From Catenaria anguillulae PL171 (taxonomy: Eukaryota > Blastocladiomycota > Blastocladiomycetes > Blastocladiales > Catenariaceae), in NCBI GenBank assembly GCA_002102555.1, contig MCFL01000010.1, positions 248,001 through 312,000 of the forward strand: 64,000 nt of DNA. The letters are read 5' to 3'. Below, piece after piece: positions 47,326 to 58,111 of this stretch. Within the stretch, counting starts at the first letter, position 1. Each line of letters starts with the position of its first letter. The translations under genes and the position numbers were made by a program. Below the pieces are notes generated by a model. That model worked only from the letters and a program-made list of their open reading frames with translations, did no database searches and was not told the DNA's origin.

Positions 47326-49179
47326 ATGGACCCAGCCTACCCGCCGCAACGCCCGCTCCTCGCAACCCACTCGCGCCGCTCTGCGGTCCTCGCCCGCTCG
47401 CACGTCGTCGCCACGTCGCAGCCGCTCGCCACCCAAATCGGCCACCAAATCCTCTCGCAGTTCCCGGACGCCAACGCGGCCGATGCCGCCATTGCCATAG
47501 CCGCCGCCCTGAACGTGCTCGAACCGGGGTCGTGCGGTATTGGCGGAGACATGTTTTGTCTGTATTATTCCGCTACCGATCAAACGGTCAAGGCCATCAA
47601 CGGGTCGGGCAGGTCACCCGCGGCGCTCACGCTTGAGTTGGCGCGCAAGCTCCACCCGGATGCCCGCGATCGGTTGCCCGCCAGCTCCCCGCACGCAATC
47701 ACGGTGCCCGGGGCAGTCATGGGCTGGCACGACACGTATCATCGGTTTGGGTCGGGCAAGGTCAAGTGGGCCGAGTTGCTTGCGCCCGCCATTGATCTGG
47801 CCCAACATGGGTTTCCCGTGTCGCGCATTTCGAGCGCACAGTGGGTCGGGTCCGAGGCCAGGTTGAAGGCGGCCAGCCCGAATGCCGCCGAAATGCTCAT
47901 GCCGGGCACAAGCAAGGCCCCGCTCGAGGGCGAGTGGATGCAGTTGCCCAACTTGGCACGCACACTCAGGGAGGTGGCCGACAAAGGTGCCAAGGATGGC
48001 TTTTATCGCGGCCGAATTGCCGAGGCTATTGTCGGTGAAGTGCAACGCCTGGGTGGGGTCATGCACCTGGATGATTTGGAGGCGCACGCGTCGACGTTTG
48101 AAGACCCCATTAGTATCGAGTACGGACCCGTGCGCTTATGGGAGTGTGCGCCCAATGGTCAGGGTCTCGTTGCCATTCTAGCGCTGGCCATTCTCGACAA
48201 GGCACACGAACTGGGTGTGATTCCAACCCGGCCAGAAGATCTTCTCGCCGATCACCTTGCCACTGCATCCACGGCTTCGCCCACGGTCCCAACCACCTAT
48301 GCCCACCTGCTCATCCAAGCCATCGGCCTCGCTTTTGCTGAAGGCCAGGCACACATCACCGACCCAAGTATTGTTCCGCCCGCAGACACGCTCGCCAAGC
48401 TGCTTTCGCCAACGCACCTGACCCACCTCGCGAGCAAATTGTCTGCAACCTCGCGTGGCGCCGCGGGTGCCGGCGCGCCGTTTGCGCACACGGACACGGT
48501 GTACTTTAGCGTCGGCGACGCCCACGGCAACGCCTGTTCCTTCATCTTTTCCAACTACATGGGCTTTGGCCATGGCGCCATTCCGCAAGGGTGTGGGTTC
48601 ACGCTGCAAAACCGCGGATGTGGATTTGTCCTTGATGCCACGTCGGTCAATGTGCTTGGCCCGCGCAAGCGCGCCTATCACACCATTATTCCGGGCATGC
48701 TCACGGACGCCGCTTCGGGCAAGTTGGTGGCGGCCATGGGCGTCATGGGCGGGTATATGCAGCCGCAGGGCCATGTTCAGGTGCTCATGCAGTACTTGGC
48801 GGCGCGCGAGTGTGAGCGGCGCGTCAAGGAGCGTGCGGGGGGAAAGTGTCCGGTGGCCAGGTTTGGCGATCCGCAGAGTGCCTTGGATGCCAAGCGGTTC
48901 TTGATTCAGCCCGAGGAACGCCTTGACCAATGTGAGGGAGGTGTGGTTGTGCCTGTTGATGTGGAGCAGGGCATGTTGAGCGCGAATCAGTTGGACGAGT
49001 TGAGGGCGTTGGGCCATGTCGTGAGAGAGGTTCCGTTGCATGTGATTAGCATGTTTGGGCGGGGCCAGTGGGTTGGGCGGGTGCATGCGGATGAGGCAAC
49101 TAGGAACAGAGGTGGGCCAGAGGGTTGGTGGCTGGGGGCAAGTGATGGGAGAGCTGATGGGTGTGCGTTTGGGTCGTAA
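47326..49179 (+). CDS. Gamma-glutamyltransferase-like Ntn hydrolase
   Basis: Single exon, 617 residues. Ntn-hydrolase GGT layout: RSHVVATSQPLATQIG, GSCGIGGDMFCLYY (glycine-rich substrate loop), RSPAALT, VPGAVMGWHDTY, GFPVS, EYGPVRLWECAPNGQGLVA, then the autocleavage site. Thr391 in HTDTVYFSVGDAHGNACSF is the predicted nucleophile, matching the T-T-H-F-S-V-V-D region of classical enzymes. GVMGGYMQPQGHVQVL corresponds to the conserved G-G-x-x-I-P/QPQ stretch. The proenzyme would cleave itself into large and small subunits and transfer or hydrolyse gamma-glutamyl groups. There is no signal peptide or membrane anchor, unlike glutathione-degrading periplasmic/plasma-membrane GGTs, so it resembles the cytosolic YwrD-like branch, whose substrate is not settled. 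Confidence 0.92.
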   Translation: MDPAYPPQRPLLATHSRRSAVLARSHVVATSQPLATQIGHQILSQFPDANAADAAIAIAAALNVLEPGSCGIGGDMFCLYYSATDQTVKAINGSGRSPAALTLELARKLHPDARDRLPASSPHAITVPGAVMGWHDTYHRFGSGKVKWAELLAPAIDLAQHGFPVSRISSAQWVGSEARLKAASPNAAEMLMPGTSKAPLEGEWMQLPNLARTLREVADKGAKDGFYRGRIAEAIVGEVQRLGGVMHLDDLEAHASTFEDPISIEYGPVRLWECAPNGQGLVAILALAILDKAHELGVIPTRPEDLLADHLATASTASPTVPTTYAHLLIQAIGLAFAEGQAHITDPSIVPPADTLAKLLSPTHLTHLASKLSATSRGAAGAGAPFAHTDTVYFSVGDAHGNACSFIFSNYMGFGHGAIPQGCGFTLQNRGCGFVLDATSVNVLGPRKRAYHTIIPGMLTDAASGKLVAAMGVMGGYMQPQGHVQVLMQYLAARECERRVKERAGGKCPVARFGDPQSALDAKRFLIQPEERLDQCEGGVVVPVDVEQGMLSANQLDELRALGHVVREVPLHVISMFGRGQWVGRVHADEATRNRGGPEGWWLGASDGRADGCAFGS

Positions 49180-49581
49180 GAGTTGCTCAGCGTGCAATGT
49201 GCGGAAGAATGCGTGTTTTTTCTTGTAACAACAGTGTGTATATTTGCTTTGGCTCGCTTGGCAGTTTTGACGATGATTCTTGACGTCAGGTCCATTTCAT
49301 GTCTATTAATTCCCAATAAATACGACAACACGACGCGATGAATGTTTCACGGACGACTTTGGCGTTGTAGTTGCACACAATCGGTGAAGCACCAAGTAAA
49401 CAAATGGGAGTTGTATTCGTGAAAGAAACGCAGAAATGGCAACATCCCGACACCAACTTGAAGCAGGGAGCAGGGAAACGATCAACAATACTAGGAGTGG
49501 AGACAATAACACACGTGCACCGGAATCTATTCGCCTTCGATATCGTTGCATGCCGCATCTATGACCTGATACGCGGGGGAC
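49180..49581. other. 3' intergenic stretch between convergent genes
   Basis: About 400 bases between the stops of the GGT-like gene and the receptor gene. Moderately AT-rich; no gene seen. Confidence 0.5.
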
Positions 49582-52500
49582 TCAAATCACATTGCCGTTC
49601 GACGGCGCCTTTTGCAGCATGCCCTTGCGGCTCGTTGCCCCAGCTCCTGTGGACGACGTCTGCCCCCCACCTCGCCTCGACGCGCTCGTGGACTGCAACA
49701 TGCCCGCCCACTTGTCCCTGTCTTCGGCATTCGCAAACTGAATGACCCACGCTTTGCCCTTTGTGCTCACCTCCAAACAGTTCTCAAATGCGCCCGAGCT
49801 GTCAAACTGGATATGCTGCAGCCTCAAGACGACGCCCAGCTCTGGATCCTCACGTGCAGGCACAAGCGACAAGTATCCGTCGTTGACGTGCAGCCCGACA
49901 TGGTGCCGGATCCATGTGGACATGAGCGAGTTGAGCTTTTTCACGGGCAACGTAGCCTTGATTGTGCCGCTCTTGCCGTCTTGCACGGCCGTGCTCGACG
50001 GAGTAGGCGAGTGTGCGGCGCCGATTTTGCTGCCCGATTGGCTGGTTGATAGGCCAACTGCAGCGCCGCCAGCCTTGGCGCCCGAGGAGCCGAGCGTGCG
50101 CAGTTCGACAACAGCGATACGGCCGACAAGGGCAGCGAATGCAAAGCCGACAGAATACTGTTTTCGCAGAAAGAACCTTAGTTCAATAGCTTGAGCCAAA
50201 CAAACATTCGAGAGACGGATGAGGCGTACAATGATAGCAATTTGCTTGACAATGAACGCCGACAGGTGACTGTCACCAAAGTCAAAGAAGGCAAACGCCG
50301 AGACGACGACGCCAGACAAGAGTGTGTTCTGGCCAGTGTAAAACATCCACTGCGACTCGCGGAAGTTGCTTGCAATGTTCCCTGGGATAAACAAGGAAGT
50401 CCCATCAGCACCTTTGATGACTCTTCATTCATTACAACAGGTCATATTCAACGTACTGGTCTTGTAGGCCAAAAAAATCAATGCGGCAAGCAGCAAAAAG
50501 TTGTACACGATGGTAATCGCGGACAGTGCGGTATTGGTTGACGATACCACGCTCGCGCACTTGTAAAGGAAGTAGGTGCGGCTCGAGACGAGAATGGCGT
50601 CTTGCGCGCCGATTCCCGTCCACACGGCCAAGATAATGGTTTGACCAAGCATGATGGCAGCAACGCCGGCAAACAGGTACTTGTTCCCGATCTTTCCCGC
50701 GCTGATTTGGCGGTTGTCAAAGATTTTCCACAACTAATCAAGTCAGATATTCGCAGTTTTGAGGTGTCAAAGGAGGCGAGAGGCGTGTCAGTTGAATGGA
50801 TGTCGTCGTATGTCAGTTGCTCGAATCAAAAGAGTGAGACATACGCGGTACGCCTTGGCGGCCGACGACGCCAGCACGAGCTCAATCCCATAGCAGAAGA
50901 GCCACAAACTCGCCTGACATCCCATGGCCGTCGGTGTGCCCAGGGCCGAAACATTACTCAACAGTACTGCCACGCAGCCCAAGCAAATCAGCGTGAGGAA
51001 CGGGAACTGAGACTGCGAACAGACGGGTCATCACGCTTCACAAAGAGCAGGCCCCACGTTGCGACCACGGCGGCAATCACGACAATGTTGATGGAAAGCA
51101 ATCCGACACCCGCAGGGCTGTCAAACGTCGGAACCAACGCCGTCTGCTTGGGCCGGTCCGATGGCACTGCCGATGTTCCCGAGTTGAACTTGACGGGAGC
51201 TCTGGGAACAACCGACTTGTCTGGCAACACGTCAAAGACGGGCGTCGAGACGCCATTGAACAAGTTGAAGACTTGGAATTGTGACAAGCGATTGCCGCTC
51301 TCGTCGTATTGCACGTTGCCTGTCACGCCGTCGAATGGTTGAGGAAGTACTTTGTCATGTTGGGTAGTAGTTACGAGCAAAGATGTCGGCGGGGCTCACA
51401 TCTTGGGCAAGCTACACAGCGGGCAGGCGATTAACACGCACGGTCAGTCAGTCTCACTTGTGAGTTTGGAATCCAGCGAGCGTACTCGAAGGATGCCCTT
51501 GGCCATGGCAGTCATGCAATCTATCATGACGCGCAGTTAGTCTTTGATCGCAGCATAGCATTCAAACGGATCCCACTCCATACCCAAGAACAAGTACGAA
51601 TAACTTGGGGGCGACGGCTCGTTTGGATACGCTGCATTGTATCGTGCGAGCGAGGCGTTGAAGAGCGCATTGAATGTCTTTTCCTGTGGGTAGACATACA
51701 ACATTCCTGACGAAAGCCGCAAAGGTAAGTGGCCAGCGAAAACTTTGTGTGCATCCAAGCAAAACCACATACCTTGCACATTCTTGACATCCTCGGCATT
51801 GATTTGAAGGTCCATCCAATAGTCGAAAGCTTCTGGCCCAATCCACCTGCGAATTGCATCATGATGCTGGCATGTCAATTTCACGGTTTGAAGGGGCAAC
51901 AGCGAGTCAACGTACACCCATTCAGGACCAATCATGCCCATTGCCCTGTACATAGTGTAGAATTAACGTTATTCCGGTTTTGACTCGTCCAAAATCAAGA
52001 GTCACATGATCCATACCGAGCTTGACGAAGAAGCAGGATAGAGTTTTCAGAGAGCGCAGACAAGACAATGATTTGACTGCCCGAGTTGAGAATGGCATTC
52101 AATGCAATGCTATAGTCTGTCTGACCTGGTTGAATCACTTGGTTTTGCACGACCGACAATCCGAGAGTTTGCGCCGTGGTTAAAAACGCATTCCCAACTA
52201 TTTAGAATCAATGCACAAGTGCGAACGTCAGTGTTGTCGCGATATCAAGCGGAAACAAATCAAACGCGAACCAGATTGGCCATATGCATCGCTACTCGCA
52301 ATAAGAGCGGCAGATTTCCAGCTCATGTACTTGATAAAGTGAGCCTGGAATTACAGTCAAGCCCAGTTGGGAGTGAGTGAATTCCATCCAAGGCGTGTTT
52401 GGCATCGATTCGGAATCACGCACAATCACTATGCCTTGGGCCGGATCTTGGCCTGTTGTAAAGAATGGCATTCAGGATCGTCAGTCATCAAAAAGGATTG

Positions 52501-53144
52501 CACCTGATCAAGGAATGCCGGACCGTACAGATACTACGGAAAAAGTATGGAAACGCCGTCTGCGAATGTTGATGGTGGTCAGTGCACTTGTCCACACTCA
52601 CAACTCACACTGAGGCATTGGTCCCACGTACCTTGTCCGACAATTGACCACTTGTTGCACCGCCACTGCACATGTACATGAACCATTTCGATCCCGCGTG
52701 TGCTTGTGGAATGGTGACACTTGAGGTCCAATCACCCAACGCCGCAACAGCGCCATCGTTGATGATAGCATTCAGCATGGCCATGGTCGCGTTGCGCGCA
52801 GTGTAATTTGTCGGAGTGTATATCATTTGGAACGAATGCTGGTTACTTGGGTCGATGCCCTGAAGCATGACTTCATTTGCTTTAATGAACCGGACAATGT
52901 TGGCGACTGCTTTCCCAAGAGAGGGGGTTTCAAAGGGCAGATTGACCGAAATCTACGGAGCAGCAGCTGGTGAGGGCGCTTGTCGACAATTTCGGGACAA
53001 CATGTACACAGTATGTACCTTGAAAACGGCCGCGTGGGAAACATGAGTGACGAGATGACACAATGCCAGGATGAGGAGAATGGCCGTGACCGGTGTTGCA
53101 CGCAACCTGCCATGCCGGCTGGTCGTCCCAGTTTTCATTTGCAT
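49582..53144 (-). CDS. Class C GPCR, GABA-B-like, with C-terminal PH domain
   Basis: Multi-exon; exon 1 is 53144-53019 and exon 2 is 52952-52632, later junctions approximate. A signal peptide (TPVTAILLILALCHLVTHVS) leads into a venus-flytrap ligand domain: FETPSLGKAVANIVRFIKAN, FQMIYTPTNYTARNATMAML, ALGDWTSSVTIPQA, MGMIGPEWVYVDSLLP, ALFNASLARYNAAYPNEPSP and DGVTGNVQYDESGNR, the last diagnostic of family 3 receptors. Seven helices follow (about 51120 to 50200): GVGLLSINIVVIAAVVATWG, TLICLGCVAVLLSNVSAL, QASLWLFCYGIELVLASSAA, YLFAGVAAIMLGQTIILAVW, AITIVYNFLLLAALIFLA, TLLSGVVVSAFAFF and SAFIVKQIAIIVRLI. The cytoplasmic tail, after a Ser/Gly linker, has a PH-like fold: VNDGYLSLVPARED, VVLRLQHIQF, AWVIQFANAEDRDKWAGMLQ with the terminal-helix Trp. 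It should signal through G proteins at the zoospore membrane. Confidence 0.82.
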
Positions 53145-54091
53145 GGCGGCGGAACAGTGATTGTGAGGGGACAACAGGTAATGGACTCTGCTTGCGCTGT
53201 ACAGATGGCCGGGAGTGATACAATTACAGATCGTAACAACAGCACCACAATTCGTGTATGTACGTTCATGAGATACGAGCAGCATTTGAGAGATTTCGGG
53301 GGGAGCAGCTCCATTTGACCCGATCCAAGCATACGGTCGAGGACCCAATCAACAACGTGCTAGCAACTGACAGATGCCAAGCGGCTTTGCCATTGTTTGG
53401 TGTCCGCGTTTTGCTGCTGGTCTCAAACTTTCTGGATGGCAAGTACGTCCTAGTGCCTCGTGACGACATGTTGACACCCAACCCTGTCTGTCCTGATTGT
53501 GCAACCGAAGCGCCTCAGGCACGCGAACAACCTCGGTTCAAAGATTTGTGTCGCCGACGAATCGGTCCCTGAGCCGTTTCAGGCATTGGGTTCGCCCGAA
53601 ATCAAAAGAAAATCGGTGGCGCAAAGGTAACAAGGGACCGCATAGGGAGACGTTGCTGCGCATCGTGAAGTTACTTTCGCAACCATCGAGTTAGGATGGC
53701 CACATTATTTCGGGGTAGCCCCTTCGCGACTGGACAGCCACGCCAGGTTGATGACAGGCGCCCATGCCTGAGTTTTGGACCGGAACGGAGTGCACTAGAG
53801 CAGGGGTACTAAGAGACATGTCTTGGTACCATGTCACTTAGTACCCCTGACTAGAGCTTGAAAGTGTGACGAGGAAAGTAGCCTTTGGTCGCCGCGAACG
53901 ACTCCCATGAAACCGTTCCCACACACACGCACTCACCGCAACCGTCACACAGACAGTCGCGTCATCGCGATCAGGTCATTGATCCTGTGCAAAGAAAATG
54001 GAACGCCGATCCATAGCGAACGACCTGCAGAGTTGGCAGCTTGGAAAGCGAACACAGGAAATGTTGCCCCATTATGAATAAATACATCATC
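53145..54091. promoter_or_regulatory. Divergent intergenic region, receptor and NuSAP-like gene
   Basis: Nearly 950 bases between divergent starts, with no coding signal. It carries the hairpin element at 53794-53856, about 240 bases from the NuSAP-like start. Confidence 0.45.
53794..53856. mobile_element. Miniature inverted-repeat element with flanking direct repeats
   Basis: Two 20-base arms (53801-53820 and 53830-53849) are inverted copies with one mismatch, around a 9-base loop. The termini read CAGGGGTACTAAG and its complement. The pair is flanked exactly at both ends by ACTAGAG (53794-53800 and 53850-53856), extendable to 8 bases (ACTAGAGC) with a one-base ambiguity. This is the form of a transposon footprint: terminal inverted repeats plus target-site duplication. 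CAGGG termini with an 8-bp duplication would suit the hAT superfamily. At 49 bases it is smaller than usual MITEs, so a hairpin element or protein-binding palindrome remains possible. Confidence 0.6.
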
Positions 54092-55963
54092 ATGTCCGCC
54101 ATGCACTCTGCGCAAGAACTTGAAGCTCTGAAGCGGAGCCAGCTGCAAGCACTCTGCAAGCGGTTTGGCCTCAAGGCCAACGGCAAGGTGCGTACTTGAG
54201 CCACAATGACCGAAGCGGCCGCTGATCACGCATCCGACACTCACATTGGCTTTGGCTCGCCGGTCTAGAATACCGAGCTGATTGAGCGCATCATTGCATA
54301 CGAGCAGCAAGGGAACGGCCACCAATCAAATCAACCGGACAATGCTGGCGAGCCATCGACGCCGACCCCCGCCCCCGCTCAGCACCCTCCCGCAGCGCCA
54401 CAGGTCGACCACGGGTCCGAGGATGCCGAGGCGGTTACTGTCGATGAGAAGACAGCAGACCGAGGCGGTTCCGAGTCCTCTCAAACAGTCCCGGAAACAC
54501 AAGAAGCGGAGGTTTTGCTCGGATCGACTGCCCCCGTATCTGCTGATATCGCGAAGGTTGCCGAGGAGGATGCAAACGCTATGGACGTTGATCCAAAGCC
54601 CCTGGAACAGCTCGAATCATCGCCCAAAGTCATTCGTGACATGCCTACATTGAATTCGGCACCCGAGGCTGCTGGGCCGCAACCTGTCAATACTGACCAA
54701 GACTCGATTTCGACGATGGATCATTATGGTTCGAGCCTGCTTGTCATCGGCCTGCTGTTCGCCATTCTTCATTGCTCACGATGACCCTCATCAAACGTCC
54801 AACAGAACGAACCGACATGACGGACGTGTATGAAGCATTGGCAGACGGTGCTAAACTAGAACCCGAGACCAAGGCGGCCACAGTAATTGATGCTTTGCCC
54901 GAAGTTGAGTCGCTTGGTACGCCCGGCTTCCCTGGCACAACATGAACCAATGCGCAGTTCTCACGCTCGCTTTGCATTTCAACCAGAACGTGCCGATCTG
55001 TCAGAAGTTTATCCCCTGGCCTCGCCCCCGAGCTCGCACGTGACCTCCACTCCTCCCCGCTCATCCATTAGCACTCGCACACCGCCCGCATCATCTGGCT
55101 TGTATCCTACGATCGACGTGCAACGGTCGCTCGACACTAAACTCACGTTCAAATGGGACCCGCCCGTACCCGTCGCCAACAACGAGTACACACCAGACAA
55201 GGATCATGACAACGCGCGGTCGGAACCAGGGTCGCCGTGTGTGGAAAAGGTGTCGCGCAAGTCGGCTGATTTGTTGAAGCAGTCGGCAATGGAGACCCGG
55301 ATGGATGTGGATGCACCAGCAGACCAGGAACAACAAGGCGCAGGGCCCAAGGAGAATGCAAGTGGAAAGCAGCCCGCAGAAAACAGCAAAGCAATCAAAC
55401 CAGCCGGCGTTGGTGCTGGTGCAAGCAAACTTCGGCCGGTATCCGCGCCTGGTCTTGTTCCGCGTGTCGCAACACTGGCCAAGAAACCCGACAATAGACC
55501 GGCATCGTCCCCGCGCCAAACTAGCACCACTGTCGCCGCCCCGACCCGCAAGCTCCCCGCCTCGGCTTCCAAACCTGCCGCGACGGTCGCCTCCCGCCTT
55601 CCTTCTTCCTCCGCCCCGCCACTCCAACGCCCAACAAAGCGCAAAGCCGCTGACGATCCAGAAACGAATCAGCTTCATTCAGACCCCACCGATGCACACG
55701 TGGCCAAGCGACTCAAGGCACTCGCGCCGTCTGTCGCCGCGACCGCGAGCAGTAGTCGCCCTGCGAGCACGCCTGGATCCGCAACCAAGATCGGCGTGAA
55801 AAAGTCTCCCGGTAAGCCCGTGTTTGATTTGCAGGCGTCGTTGAAGCGCAAGTTGAATTACGTGCCAAAGAAGGGGCCTCTGGACAAGCCGGCACCTTCA
55901 GCAGGGGCGAGCGGTAGTTCTGGGCATGCTGCGGGAAGCGGGCTCGGCAAAAAGCCAAATTGA
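54092..55963 (+). CDS. SAP-domain protein resembling NuSAP
   Basis: Exons 54092-54187, 54269-54728, 54806-54916 and 54987-55963 join without a frame break to 547 residues. An N-terminal SAP domain (LEALKRSQLQALCKRFGLKA then NTELIERIIAYEQQ) resembles the SAP start of animal NuSAP. A long acidic/Pro-rich linker has AMDVDPKPLEQLESSPKVIR. The C-terminus is basic and has FDLQASLKRKLNYVPKKGPL, very like the F-D-L-K-A-S-L-x-R-x-L-N-Y-x-P-H-K-G-K-L motif of the NuSAP microtubule-binding region. Known NuSAP binds chromatin and bundles spindle microtubules. A further candidate nuclear signal is TKRKAADDPE. The start could be 18 bases upstream. Introns, not frameshifts, explain the frame changes; the 70-base intron at 54917-54986 is decisive. 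Confidence 0.75.
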
Positions 55964-56105
55964 TTTGATTGTGGTGTATGTACGTATCAATGTGATTTGC
56001 TGCAGTACCGATCGCATTTGAATATCCTTAAGAAAAGTGGCTGCGCGCGAGGTATGCAATGAAGAATTCAAACTGGTTTACACAACAGAGACAAAAACAG
56101 CAACA

Positions 56106-57854
56106 CTACACATCGCCATCCTTGAAATTGGCCATGGGATCGTCCCTGCGCGTGCGCAACATGCGATGTGCCTCGAGCTCTTCCTCTGTCACCTCCTTTG
56201 CGTCCCACCTGTTGCCTGCCGGTCCATCCTTTTCACTCTTTTGCCGCTTCTTTTCGCGCTCGAGCGCCTCGGCCAATTTTTCGCTCGACAACTGCACGTC
56301 CAACTCGCCGAGCTTGCGCTTGTGTGCGGGCACGGTCGAGTTGTTTGACGACGACGTCGGCTTCTTGTCGGCCCCCTTCTTACCCTTCTTCTTATCTTCC
56401 GCCAATCGTTCCGCATGCTGCTCAGCCAGTGACTTGACAGGTTCAGCTTGCGCACTTGCGGCGGCGCTCATGCCAAACATTGCGGCAGCGGCATTGGCCT
56501 CTTTGCCCGCCTCGCCCGTACAATAGGAATTGTAGACCGTGTTGTGACAGCACGCATACCCCCAACTGCCATCCCGCCAATACGACCCCCATACGCTCGT
56601 GTGATTGTTGTGCAACTGGTCCTCGGCATATTTTGACCTGGCCTTGACACGCTCGGCGCCCTTGATGACCCTGCCTGTGCGCGAATACTCGACATAGTCT
56701 TCTGTCTGCTGCAGCAACTCTGGCGGCGGCTTGCTCAGGTGCTCTTCGCCGCCATACCGTTCGAGAATGCTCGATTTCTTCTTGTCCTTGACCTCGTCGC
56801 GCTTCTTGAGATGCTCGCGGTACGCAAACTCGGCCTGCGACGGGTTGGCGTGCGCGTGCACGTCGTTGCCGCGCTCGGCCGCGCGCATGGCAAACAGCAT
56901 TGTTTCTGTGACTTTGGATGCGTCGCCCGAGAAGCGAAACGCGGCGTCGCCGGCATAGTCCACCTCGTCTGGGTTCTTTTTCGAGTCCTTGTACGGGTTT
57001 TCGCGCATGGAACGTGTTTTTGGGTCGTAGTGTGCAGAGTTGAGGTCGAGGTTGCGCAGGTATTTGGGCACGTCTTCGCGAATGCGCAGGTTACGCACGG
57101 TTTGCCGCGATTTGGTGTCGACGTGTTGGCCGGCCATGTCGGCGGCATCAGCATACTTGTCTTCGTCGGCGTCGTCTTCGTCCGAAGAAGTATCGACTTC
57201 GGCGAGCATTTCTTCGCCACGGGCAGCGCGACTGTAAAGAATGGAATGCGTGAGATCAACAGGCGCATCAATGAAAGAAGAGCATGAAAAAAAAACGTAC
57301 GCCTTGAGTTCCTCGTCCAACTTCTTTGCCTTGATCTTCTTCCTCTGCGCCTCAACCATCTCCCACTCTTTCAGTTGCTGCGTGTACTCGTTGGTATCAT
57401 ACCCATTCCACCGATCGCGCTTTGCCTCAAACCCCAAGTCCACACTGCCCACAACCTCATCCGCCATAATGTCCTCGCCCGTCCACTTTGCGCCCTTTTT
57501 CCTGGGTCGTTCCATGCACTCCTTTGTCTTGTGCGACATTGCGCCGCAGTTTTCGCAAGCGCCCTTGCGGAACTTTGTCGCGGCGGGACCTGCACGAGCG
57601 CCGCGGGCATACCAGTCGTTGAGCTTTGAGGAAGAAGAGGACGAGGAGGCAGAATACGAGACTTTCTGGTGCTTGAGCGTCGGGATGCCCGAGTCAATGT
57701 ACCAGGGGGCTTGCACAATGTACTGCGGGATGTGCGGGTTGATTTCGTTGCCGTCCTCGTCCACGGCGGGCGGGGCGGTGCCGGCCTTGCGGGCGGCCTC
57801 CAGGTCTTGGCGGCGCTGGAACTCCTCCTTTGAGAGTTTTCCCGTGGATTGCAT
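56106..57854 (-). CDS. SLU7: Pre-mRNA splicing factor SLU7
   Basis: Two exons, 57854-57301 and 57231-56106 (GTACGT donor), 559 residues in frame from MQSTGKLSKEEFQRR. It carries the family hallmarks in order: NPHIPQYIVQAPWYIDSG, a CCHC knuckle with Cys100, Cys103, His108 and Cys113 (CENCGAMSHKTKEC), ERPRKKGAKWTGEDI, DLGFEAKRDRWNGYD, a central acidic stretch, NLRIREDVPKYLRNLDLNSA, YDPKTRSMRENP, ERYGGEEHL, and VWGSYWRDGSWGYACCHNTV YNSYC near the end (given here in two parts). SLU7 acts in the second catalytic step of splicing, selecting the 3' splice site, in the nucleus. Length agrees with animal and plant homologues; it is longer than the yeast one. Confidence 0.95.
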   Translation of the reverse strand: MQSTGKLSKEEFQRRQDLEAARKAGTAPPAVDEDGNEINPHIPQYIVQAPWYIDSGIPTLKHQKVSYSASSSSSSSKLNDWYARGARAGPAATKFRKGACENCGAMSHKTKECMERPRKKGAKWTGEDIMADEVVGSVDLGFEAKRDRWNGYDTNEYTQQLKEWEMVEAQRKKIKAKKLDEELKAYVFFSCSSFIDAPVDLTHSILYSRAARGEEMLAEVDTSSDEDDADEDKYADAADMAGQHVDTKSRQTVRNLRIREDVPKYLRNLDLNSAHYDPKTRSMRENPYKDSKKNPDEVDYAGDAAFRFSGDASKVTETMLFAMRAAERGNDVHAHANPSQAEFAYREHLKKRDEVKDKKKSSILERYGGEEHLSKPPPELLQQTEDYVEYSRTGRVIKGAERVKARSKYAEDQLHNNHTSVWGSYWRDGSWGYACCHNTVYNSYCTGEAGKEANAAAAMFGMSAAASAQAEPVKSLAEQHAERLAEDKKKGKKGADKKPTSSSNNSTVPAHKRKLGELDVQLSSEKLAEALEREKKRQKSEKDGPAGNRWDAKEVTEEELEAHRMLRTRRDDPMANFKDGDV

Positions 57855-58111
57855 TGTGTTTGGGCTGGAATTGAGTAATTGTATAGAGTACCATATCCCC
57901 TGCGTATTTTTGATTGATGCGGATTGCGGATTGACATTCAAATGTCTTTGCGTGCAGGGTTTGGAGAATCCAGAACATTCCACAAGCATTCCATCGTCGG
58001 CGCAAATGGTAATTGATGCCTAAACTCGCACTTGCGCAATTTGGCTCTCAATGTATGCCTACAAAAAGTAACAGATAAAAAAAAACACTCGATGAAATCA
58101 TTTGCCTGCCA

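Noticed and set aside
50602-51342. 246-codon plus-strand frame opposite the receptor
   Set aside because: The minus strand encodes membrane helices of a class C receptor; the plus frame has no recognisable features.
54727-54740. tRNA T-loop-like GGTTCGAGCC
   Set aside because: No acceptor, D or anticodon stems around it; it lies at an exon-intron boundary of the NuSAP-like gene.
54887-54990. Apparent frameshift in the NuSAP-like gene
   Set aside because: A GTACG...CAG intron at 54917-54986 restores the frame exactly, so no indel is needed.
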